DNA of 64,000 nucleotides. Origin: Trichoderma breve (Eukaryota; Ascomycota; Sordariomycetes; Hypocreales; Hypocreaceae). A program made the position numbers and the translations under genes. The number at the start of each line of letters is the position of its first letter. The first letter of the stretch is position 1. The DNA is taken from positions 1,054,001-1,118,000 of the forward strand of contig NC_079232.1 of NCBI RefSeq assembly GCF_028502605.1. The letters are read 5' to 3'. Below, in pieces: positions 56,613-64,000 of this stretch. A model generated the notes under the pieces. The model was not told the origin of the DNA. It saw only the letters and a list, made by a program, of their open reading frames with translations, and searched no databases.

Positions 56613-57845
56613 ATGGACTTGAACAGAATTAAACAGCTCTCTGGAGACTATAAGCGAGAGAATGGCTTGTCACTGGCTACCCGCGCGGTTCATGCGGATG
56701 CCAATGTCGACAATCACTCTGCAGTGGCTCCCGCGCTGCACACAAGCACAACATATCGCTTCGCAGATGATCCGGATGAACTTGTTCCGTTTAAAGATCT
56801 CGATCCTGAGAGGGCTCTCGGGTCTCATGCCTACGCTCGCTACGCGAGCCCCAACATGGTTCGCTTCGAGGCTGTGTTGATTTCCATATTGGGTGGACCA
56901 GCTCTCACTTATTCGTCTGGCTTGGCGGCTTTTCATGCAATTCTTGTCCTTTTGAATCCGCGTCGCTTTGCAATTGGGGAAGGATATCATGGTTGTCATG
57001 GTATCATCAAAATGGTCTCTCGAATGACCGGCTTGGAGACGTTACCGCTCGACTGTGATGCATCCGAGTTACAACCTGGCGATATAATTCATGTTGAGAC
57101 ACCACTTAATACGACTGGAGAGGCAATTAATCTACAACATTATGCGGACAAGGCACACAAGGCGGGGGCATTTTTGACTGTTGATGCTACTTTTGGGCCT
57201 CCGCCGCTCCAGAACCCATTTGACTTTGGCGCGGATATTGTTCTTCACAGTGGCACCAAGTATTTTGGAGGGCATTCTGATATGTTGTGCGGTATCTTGG
57301 CTGTGAATCCCAAGCATGACTTTCTTTTAAAGCTGCATAGTGATCGCGTCTATCTGGGCTCAGTCGCCGGCAACATGGAAAGCTGGCTTGGAATGCGATC
57401 TCTGCGGACACTTGAGCTTCGAGTTACAAGACAAAGTGTTACTGCAACAGCACTAGTAACTTGGCTTCAAGGACAGCTTCAAGATTCATCCGCTGCGGTG
57501 CATCGAGTGGTTGAACAAGTTCATCATGCAAGCTTACAGGCCGAGGCAACGGAGGAGGATAGCTGGCTACGGAAACAGATGCCCAATGGCTACGGGCCTG
57601 TTTTTTCTATTACCCTAAAGGATGCGACTCTAGCAAAACGACTGCCAAGCAAGCTTCGTCTTTTTCAGCACGCGACGAGTCTTGGGGGTGTTGAAAGTCT
57701 GATAGAATGGCGGGCTATGACGAACACTAGCATTGACCAGAGGCTGGTTAGACTGAGCGTTGGCGTTGAAGCGTTGGAGGATCTGACATGGGATTTACAG
57801 CAGGGGCTGGAGGCTCTCAGCAAGAAGACGCTGCCGGAGAAATAA
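56613..57845 (+). CDS. Cys/Met-metabolism PLP-dependent enzyme (trans-sulfuration family)
   Basis: A single exon of 410 residues. It is related to cystathionine gamma-synthases and lyases, which form or cleave sulfur amino acids by pyridoxal-phosphate chemistry. The N-terminus SLATRAVHADANVDNHSAVA, then PALHTSTTYRF, is the family start. YARYASPNMVRFEAVL matches the YxRxxNPT region, LTYSSGLAAFHAIL the SG.AA phosphate site and VDATFGPPPLQNPFDFGADI the cofactor Asp. LHSGTKYFGGHSD contains the Schiff-base Lys216, and SVAGNMESWLGMRSLRTLEL follows. The YHGCHG segment where classical enzymes have YGGT points to a fungal side branch of unknown substrate rather than the main methionine-pathway enzyme. 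The start at 56613 is the first ATG in the frame. Its neighbours are an alcohol dehydrogenase and an aldoxime dehydratase. Confidence 0.88.
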   Translation: MDLNRIKQLSGDYKRENGLSLATRAVHADANVDNHSAVAPALHTSTTYRFADDPDELVPFKDLDPERALGSHAYARYASPNMVRFEAVLISILGGPALTYSSGLAAFHAILVLLNPRRFAIGEGYHGCHGIIKMVSRMTGLETLPLDCDASELQPGDIIHVETPLNTTGEAINLQHYADKAHKAGAFLTVDATFGPPPLQNPFDFGADIVLHSGTKYFGGHSDMLCGILAVNPKHDFLLKLHSDRVYLGSVAGNMESWLGMRSLRTLELRVTRQSVTATALVTWLQGQLQDSSAAVHRVVEQVHHASLQAEATEEDSWLRKQMPNGYGPVFSITLKDATLAKRLPSKLRLFQHATSLGGVESLIEWRAMTNTSIDQRLVRLSVGVEALEDLTWDLQQGLEALSKKTLPEK

Positions 57846-59167
57846 TATTCAGGTCTAGAATAGTACTTCTATTATCCATATGAATATCATGTATCAATTC
57901 AGGCTGCATGAATTGAAAGTTACATGTAGTTTGCGTCATGTCATCTTGTTCTCAATGGTCAAGGTTTTGCTACACGTGGGAGGCAGTGCCGCTGATGTTA
58001 GCGGAGCTTCTAGAACCTGTCAAAAACATCCATTCAGGTGCGACTAACACAATCAAGACAATCTTGCCGCGTCTAAAACTTTTCATCATTTATCGAATCT
58101 GACAGGTTCGTCATCCAACTGGAATCTGGAATCGTACCATTCCAATTGTGTTCGCTCACTAAGCAGACTCACTAAGCAGAGGAAAATCCGCTTCACTGCC
58201 GAACGGAAACTTCCGACCAAATTGCGTGTCGTCATGCCGGGAGTTCTCCAGGCCGCATTTGGGCAGTTGATTGTTGATCTGCTTGGCTTCAATTTTGTCT
58301 CAACATTTTTAAAGCATTGGACATTAGAAATCAATTATACCAAAAATAGTTGGATTGAATTTCAATTGGGTGAAACTAAGAAATGAAGAGTCTTTTTTTA
58401 TCGCAGCAAAACACATGTATTATCCAGGGCGGAATGCATGTGTCGGTCGCAACAGAAATACAGCAAGTAAAGTAGGGACATGGAGTAATTGAACAGGAAA
58501 GGAAAAAAAAACGCCCTGATAATAGTAGGCGCAAAGAGCCATGGCTGAACTGCAACTGCAATACGCTGATTTCAATCCATTCTAAACTCCGGCCAGCTCC
58601 CTTGTCGACCTTCAGAAATGCAAGCCCTTTTCCAGAAGCAAATTGGTAAACAAACAACTGCCGCAGCGTTGCTCCCAAGCTGGGCGACCGGAGGGATTCG
58701 ATCGCCATTCTAGCCGAAGTCAATCGAATGACGGCGCTTCAGGCGGGTCAGACACGCCCAATCGGCCGATCCAAGCGAAGCATGCGAGCGGAGCGGACCA
58801 CTGATGGGGCTCGGGATTTGCTAAGGTTTGGGGGCTTCCTGTAGGCGTCGCTGACTATTGGCATGGGAACTTCCGCCATGATGTAAGGGAGTTGATGATG
58901 ATGAAAACGGGATGAAATTGGTGAAACGTCAGGTATATAAGTCTTGGATGAGGAGCTGTGAAACCGTTTTGCATCATTCAGACACACAACAAACAAACAA
59001 CAGCATCCAGCTTCTTGAACACATTAATTCACAGCATTTTAAACCATCTACATTCCCATAGTCTATCAATCAATTGACCAACAACAACCACTTACACCAA
59101 AAACCATCTTTGCATCAATTCACAACAATCACATCTTCGCCAACTCACAAAAATCACAACAACCACA
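57846..59167. other. Intergenic region with alcohol dehydrogenase promoter
   Basis: 1.3 kb. A 13-base tandem repeat (CTCACTAAGCAGA twice) is at 58155-58180. A TATA box and a 190-base CAACA-rich leader precede the dehydrogenase start. Short minus-strand frames (58086-58334, 58376-58723) have no family features. Confidence 0.5.
58934..58940 (+). promoter_or_regulatory. TATA box of alcohol dehydrogenase gene
   Basis: TATATAA lies 234 bases before the ATG at 59168. The sequence between is CAACA/ACAAC-rich, typical of the leader of an abundant fungal transcript. Confidence 0.6.
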
Positions 59168-60241
59168 ATGACTACCTTTACCGTCTACACTGGTGCCAAG
59201 GACGGACATGTCAAGCCCAACAATGCGACCAAGCCTGAGCAGCTCACTGGCGACCAGGTGTTTCTGCGAATTACTGCCTCAGGAATGTGCTTCACCGATG
59301 TGCACTATGTAAGTGACTTCAACCTCACATGCAAGACTGCAATCCCCGACGAATACTAACACAACTGCCTCTAGAAAAATGGTGAGAACGCTTTGGGTCA
59401 CGAAGGTGTCGGTGTTGTTGAGGAGACTGGCCCCAATGTTACCTATCTCAAGAAGGGTGACCGAGTAGGCTGGGGATACCAGACCGACAACTGTGGCCAC
59501 TGTCTCGACTGTCTTCAGGGCCAGGATATCTTCTGCAAAGAGCGTGTTATCTACGGTGACGCAGACGCCGTGAACCGAGGCAGCTTTGCTTCTCACGCTC
59601 TCGTGCGAGAGGCCTTCCTCCACCCCATTCCCGATGATATGAGCGACGAGGATGCCGCTCCCCTTCAGTGCGCCGGTGCTACCGTCTTCACTGCTCTGCA
59701 CGATGTCGACTCCAACGACACTGTCGGTATCATGGGTGTTGGTGGCCTTGGCCACATTGCCATCCAGTTTGCAGCCAAGCTTGGCTGCCGCGTTGTCGTC
59801 CTTTCCGGTTCCGATAGCAAGAAGAACGATGCTACCAAGCTCGGTGCGCACAGATTCGTCGCCATGAACAACGGCAACGTTGATCAGCAGCTCGGTGACT
59901 GGAAGATCTCACGCCTCTTGGTGACTACTTCCGCCCAGCCTTCCTGGGACAAGATCCTGCCTATGCTCTCCACTCGCGCCCGCATCTATCCTCTTTCTGT
60001 CTCTTCTGACAACCTGGAGATTCCTTACATGCCCCTCATCATGAGCGGCATCACCATTCACGGCTCCCTTGTCGCTTCTCGCCATATCCACCGCAAGATG
60101 TTGGAGTTTGCTGCTCTGCACAAGATTAAGCCTGTTATTGAGAGGTTCGAGATGTCGGAAGACGGTATTAACAAGGCATTTGAGCGCCTTGAGGCTGGTA
60201 AGGTGCAATACAGAGTTGTTTTGCTGCCCACCCAGCAGTAA
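59168..60241 (+). CDS. Zinc-dependent alcohol dehydrogenase (MDR family)
   Basis: Interconverts alcohols and aldehydes with NAD(P). Exons 59168-59308 and 59375-60241, with a 66-base intron (GTAAGT..CTAG), give 335 residues. The catalytic-zinc Cys41 lies in SGMCFTDVHY and His56 in LGHEGVGVVEE; the joint reads VHY-KNGENALGHEG. The structural zinc ligands are Cys87, Cys90, Cys93 and Cys101 in NCGHCLDCLQGQDIFC. The Rossmann loop is GIMGVGGLGHIAIQFA. The length and the set of four structural cysteines fit the yeast-type ADH group, though the identity of the alcohol is open. C-ending codons, the TATA box and the CA-rich leader suggest strong expression. It is convergent with the aldoxime dehydratase gene (544 bases between stops). 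Confidence 0.92.
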
Positions 60242-60785
60242 ATTGGAGAATGGGGATCAGGATACGATGCATAGCGAAAGGCGAAGCGGCAGTGATTTTC
60301 ATAGTCTTTACTTTCAAGGTTTATAGATGGCATAGAGAAAAATAACATTCTGTTTCATTTACTCACTACGTCACTTGCTCCAATGCTAGATATCTCTAAT
60401 TGCGCATTAGCTATGAGTACTCTGGATTGTATGATTGTATAGGTGAACAGCAATTGTCGGCGTGAGTGTTTCATGAAGTCTTAGTCGTAGTTTACTATGC
60501 AACAAACCCGCTTCATCGCTTGCTTCGTCATTATGATGCATTTAACTTTGAGTATGGATTTTAAAGATACACATTTTATGCAAACATTAAACTTATTGAT
60601 AAAAAAACCAATTCCATGTCCCCAGGAAGTTGTCTGAGACCGACCTGACCAGTACATAGTATCTCATTATCGCAAAGATATGAAGGATCAATCCATAAAA
60701 TAAATGCACTCTATGATAGGCTTCCATTGCTATGCTACGGCTTCAATGCTCATAATCTACTCATCTATCAACCCTAAAGATCAAC
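60242..60785. other. Intergenic spacer between converging 3' ends
   Basis: 544 AT-rich bases between the alcohol dehydrogenase (+) and aldoxime dehydratase (-). No gene seen. Confidence 0.55.
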
Positions 60786-62276
60786 TCACACTTCGAAAAA
60801 GGGAATCAATCCCGTCCTTGGGTAACAATTGATGTACTCAAACGTCACCTCGCCCGGCTTCAAAGCCGAAACCTCGTGCCACGTGCGCATCTTGAACGTC
60901 TCCTTGCCAAACTGCTGAGAGTGCGAATGCGCTCCGTGGAAGATTTTGTGGTGCGACTTGTGCTTGGAAGCCCACGCCTCGATGTCCTTGAGAGATCGGA
61001 AGAAGCCACTGCTGCAAGTCTCGCGCCTTCGTCGCTCCGTTGTCACGACGAGGCCGAATTTGTCTGCTTTGGAGACACTGTTGGAGCCATTGACATTTGT
61101 GGCGTTCGTGCCGTTCGAGCTGTTTGAGCTATTAGAGCTATTAGAGCTATTAGAGCTATGCGCCTCGTGCGCTCCATTTGCTCCGTTAGTCTCGTGTACG
61201 CCGTTGGTGCCATTTGAACCATTCGTTCTATTGAATCCGTTCGTACCGTTCGTTCCATTTGTCGCATTTTCATTGTGTACCCCATTTGAACCATTGGTTC
61301 CATTCAGATAACCAGCATAATTCTTGACAATATTTGTCAGCCCGTTCACCACTGTGCTCCCAATACCGTTCAATGAAGCCAACTGTTGCGCCTCTTCTAC
61401 CTGAAGCAGCCGATTTGTGGTCATGTTCCGAGAGAAGCGCAGCCCAATGTCACCTGATTCCGCTGGATTTTCCTCCAGATAAGTCATCCCAGTTCTTAAT
61501 ACTGGCTCAAGGGTGCTTTCGTATGCTTCTCTTTCGTCGTCTTTGCACCGCTCCCAATATTGGCCAGACCGGATATGAAGAACAGACACCTTGTTTTCTC
61601 CCTCAATGACACGGCCTTTGCTGTCTTTCTCAAAGTTTGGAGGACTGAGTTTATACTCTGGTTCGAAAGGATCGTGGGACGATGCTGGAAATCGATCGCG
61701 CGCTGCTCCCCAATAGCCGGTGAACTTGTGACTGACTTGGTGTGCGCCCGCTAGGGAAGCGATACCCGGCTGATAATCGTTTCCAGAATATACCGTTTCG
61801 AATCTCTGTTTGGGAACTGTGAATGACTCCCTCCAGAGGCCGACTACTTCTTGATCAGAGGGGGATAGTGTTTTATGAAGTTGCTGCAGGTTTAAGCTCT
61901 TGTTGGCAGCCTTGGCGATGTCTTTATCAATCCAATAAAGAATGTATATCTCTGTGTCCGGAACGTCATAGCCAGCCTCCACGTATATTTTCTCCCATAA
62001 TATCGGTGACAGTTCTCCGGCTCCCTGTCGAATCCATTCTTCGACTTTCGCAGCGGCTGTTCTCTGAGCGGCAGAGGTGACGTGAGCATTCAGTTCGGTA
62101 TGCAGTCCTCTTGCAGGGTTCTCATCATATCGGGGTTGAATACCAATATAAGAAACATTTATATCGTGGACATATTCAGGAAGATCCACCATGTACCGAG
62201 GGAACTTGACTTGCCAGTTTTCAGGCTGGTTCAAGGGTAGTTCTCGGTTTTCCGTTTGTATCTGAGAGTGAGACAT
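60786..62276 (-). CDS. Haem-containing aldoxime dehydratase (phenylacetaldoxime dehydratase family)
   Basis: Dehydrates aldoximes to nitriles at a haem iron in the cytoplasm. A single exon of 496 residues with the ATG at 62276. Family stretches are NVSYIGIQPRYDEN, ILYWIDKD (beta strand of the ferredoxin-like fold), TGYWGAARDRFPASSHDPFE, GLRFSRNMT, the segment FFRSLKDIEAWASKHKSHH and IFHGAHSHSQQFG, with the end FEYINCYPRTGLIPFFEV. Known aldoxime dehydratases are about 350-400 residues. The excess here is an insertion at about residues 324-399 made nearly only of Asn, Gly, Ser, Thr with a few His and Ala. It contains a 9-base microsatellite coding Ser-Ser-Asn. The frame is continuous across it and the sequence after it is conserved, so the gene looks intact. 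It is divergent from a Zn2Cys6 regulator 635 bases away. Confidence 0.9.
   Translation of the reverse strand: MSHSQIQTENRELPLNQPENWQVKFPRYMVDLPEYVHDINVSYIGIQPRYDENPARGLHTELNAHVTSAAQRTAAAKVEEWIRQGAGELSPILWEKIYVEAGYDVPDTEIYILYWIDKDIAKAANKSLNLQQLHKTLSPSDQEVVGLWRESFTVPKQRFETVYSGNDYQPGIASLAGAHQVSHKFTGYWGAARDRFPASSHDPFEPEYKLSPPNFEKDSKGRVIEGENKVSVLHIRSGQYWERCKDDEREAYESTLEPVLRTGMTYLEENPAESGDIGLRFSRNMTTNRLLQVEEAQQLASLNGIGSTVVNGLTNIVKNYAGYLNGTNGSNGVHNENATNGTNGTNGFNRTNGSNGTNGVHETNGANGAHEAHSSNSSNSSNSSNSSNGTNATNVNGSNSVSKADKFGLVVTTERRRRETCSSGFFRSLKDIEAWASKHKSHHKIFHGAHSHSQQFGKETFKMRTWHEVSALKPGEVTFEYINCYPRTGLIPFFEV
61079..61305. repeat. Low-complexity Asn/Gly/Ser/Thr-coding insertion
   Basis: Read on the minus strand, this is about 75 codons of NGT/NGS/NGV-type triplets followed by SSN repeats. 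The 9-base unit GAGCTATTA (plus strand) occurs three times perfectly plus a partial copy at 61126-61159. Such tracts arise by slippage and recombination and may vary between strains. Confidence 0.85.
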
Positions 62277-62911
62277 TGCACAGCAAGGGACGGGGTTATA
62301 AAGGCTTCGCTGTGGCTTTTTCTTAATCAGATACGAAGGGCTTATAACAGATAGAGATCAGATGGCGCTTGGTGGCTTAAATGGATGTTATCTTTTCTCC
62401 AAATTGCTAAGGAGGACCAAACAGCTTGTAGTTATACAGCAACAGGGAATACGGATCCAGACATAGAGCTACACTAAAATTACCACATGAGGAAATGCGG
62501 AGAAGAGGCGCTCGGTAATCTCGCCTCGATCCAAGCAACTGGGTCACTAGAGCAAGCATCATACCAAAGAGTTTGCTGTACGACTCGGAGTTTACAGAGG
62601 AGCATTCAGGGTCTGCATCCACTCCGTACACGGAGGAATATCTTACAGCCTCGGCAGCTTCGGCTATATCGTCTAAGCCCGGCACACTCGCAAAGACATG
62701 GGAACTCCCCGCATTCCCCATTCTAATCCAGGTGCTTGAACGTCTCCAAAATTACCTAATGAACACAAGCGCTGCACGACTCCGCGACTCCGTAAGGCTG
62801 GGCTGACGCTTAGCTCGCTTCGCTCGAGCAAAACATCCTCGCCGTGACGGAAGGATTGGGAGGCGCAACGAATCAAGGAGCCTTGTCTGAGCTGAGCTGA
62901 GCTCTCAAACC
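62277..62911. other. Divergent promoter of aldoxime dehydratase and Zn2Cys6 regulator
   Basis: 635 bases. CGG and CCG triplets occur here, the half-sites typical of Zn2Cys6 factors, but no clear spaced pair was established. Three tandem GAGCT units (TGAGCTGAGCTGAGCT) lie at 62887-62902, just before the regulator ATG. Confidence 0.45.
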
Positions 62912-64000
62912 ATGAGCGAGATTAAGAGACGCACGCGCACTGGCTGCCTCACGTGTCGGGCCCGGCGCGTCAAGTGCGACGAGCGGAAGCCGGCCTGCAA
63001 CCGCTGCACCATTGCCAATGTCGAGTGTGCGGGATACGCGCCCAAGCGGCACATCGACGTGCGCATGCCGCCGCGCGCGTCCCAGTCGCAGCAGAGCTCG
63101 CCGGCAGACGTCGAGGATGACGATGTCCGCTCAGACCGCCTTCACTCCTCGCCGCAGGGCCCTCCGGGTTCCACCCCGTCCGGCCCGCCGTCCGGCCCGG
63201 TTTCCGCTCCGTCCACTCATCCCGCCGCCTGCATCCTGCCCCGGCCTCAGTTCCGCCATGATGGCTTGCCCCTGGTTGGTCTGCCGAGCAATCCGCGGCT
63301 GTCACAGCGCCCCTGTGCTGCTTCCAGGGAGGTTCTGGCCTATCACCAGTTCTTCTTCCGGACGCTGCCGATGCTCTTCCCGGCTGATCACTTGCCATTC
63401 TGGAGGGATCGTCTTTGTGACGAGGCCTGGTGTCTCGAGTATGCCCAGCGGGGATTGTTGGCTCTAGGCTGTATGCATCGTGCCGCTCTCATGATATCCA
63501 TGCTTGGCGAGAATGACCAGGCCCGCGGGCTGGACACCAAAGTCATTGCCGTCCAGGGATACACCCAAGCACTGCAGGAATTGTCAAGTCAGCTGGATGA
63601 GGCCGAGAAACAGTTAGAGGTTTTATCAGCTGTCTTGGTTCTCATGGCCTACTTTGAGGTATGTAAGATGGTGGTGCTTGAGCTGAAAACCCGGCCGGAA
63701 AGGGCCAGTAGATCAACTTATCTAATACGCGGGTTTAATAACATGACTATAGTGCTTTGCAAGCAACATCCCCGCGGCATACAGCCATGTCTGCACCGCC
63801 AACTATTACTTTACAGCCCTCAAGTCTAATACACCGGCACATGTTGATGACCTTGTACTCGACTCTCTGGGAACTGCCTTGCAGACTCTCACGTGGACTT
63901 GTTACATGGCAGTGCCTCTTCCCGGCATGCTGCTCTCTGTTGGCCGTACGACGACTACAGGGTACATTGCACAAAGCCCTTCCTTTCTGCAACGTAGCTT
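62912..64000 (+). CDS. Zn(II)2Cys6 fungal transcription factor (3' end outside window)
   Basis: Sequence-specific DNA-binding regulator. Exon 1 is 62912-63658; a 94-base intron (GTATGT..ATAG) is followed by exon 2 from 63753, open to the window edge. 331 complete codons are visible. The zinc cluster starts at residue 13: GCLTCRARRVKCDE then KPACNRCTIANVECAGY, with spacing C-x2-C-x6-C-x6-C-x2-C-x6-C, which matches the family. A Pro/Ser-rich linker follows. A helical region then starts at LAYHQFFFRTLPMLFPAD (fungal-specific middle-homology type), with LALGCMHRAALMISMLGE and EVLSAVLVLMAYFE-CFASNI across the splice. Without the splice the frame would stop at 63829. It shares a promoter with the aldoxime dehydratase and could control it and its neighbours; this is inference from position. 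Confidence 0.9.

Noticed and set aside
62296..62302. TATA-like TTATAAAG in front of the aldoxime dehydratase
   Set aside because: It is only about 20 bases before the start codon, too close to direct a leader that includes the ATG.

Overview
The window is nuclear DNA of a filamentous ascomycete. The evidence is protein-coding genes with many short introns (mostly 49-100 bases, GT..AG, often with a CTAAC/CTAAT-like branch site), scattered genes on both strands with no operons, and a fungal gene set: SEC59, FAM32A-like, CAF-1 p150, SYG1, a Zn2Cys6 factor, an F-box protein and ABCC and MFS pumps. The protein style suggests Sordariomycetes, probably Hypocreales and perhaps Trichoderma. That placement is inference; I could not run a search.

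Layout. 0-15.6 kb: the 3' end of ORC2, dolichol kinase SEC59 (-), a long 4.2-kb spacer, a Ser/Thr-rich cell-surface protein (+), a small FAM32A-like nuclear protein (-), an LAT/MUP-type amino-acid permease (+) and NAD-dependent formate dehydrogenase (-). 15.6-23.6 kb: an 8-kb stretch with no supportable gene, holding a diverged 95-bp tandem duplication, a 28-base T run and small repeats. 23.7-34.6 kb: an accessory, transport-rich block with a secreted DUF7907-type protein (+), a Ca3427-like periplasmic-binding-fold protein (-), a divergent MFS transporter (+) and a 16-exon ABCC exporter (+).

34.9-42.5 kb: three minus-strand genes, namely a disordered 709-residue protein, the CAF-1 large subunit and a disordered 343-residue protein. 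42.5-50.6 kb: a 3.4-kb spacer, a small cysteine-rich protein (-) and SYG1/XPR1, an SPX-EXS phosphate-type transporter (+). 51-55.8 kb: an M18 aspartyl aminopeptidase with an unusual Cys4 N-terminal extension (-), an F-box/LRR-like protein (-) and a possible gene fragment (-). 56.6-64 kb: a Cys/Met-metabolism PLP enzyme (+), a zinc alcohol dehydrogenase (+), a haem aldoxime dehydratase carrying an Asn/Gly/Ser/Thr low-complexity insertion (-) and a divergent Zn2Cys6 transcription factor cut by the window edge (+). This last block could be a small nitrogen/aldehyde/nitrile metabolic cluster with its own regulator, but only gene proximity supports that.

All multi-exon models were built by hand. 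Each was checked for donor/acceptor dinucleotides, phase agreement and a total length divisible by three. No tRNA, rRNA, CRISPR array or intact transposon was recognised.
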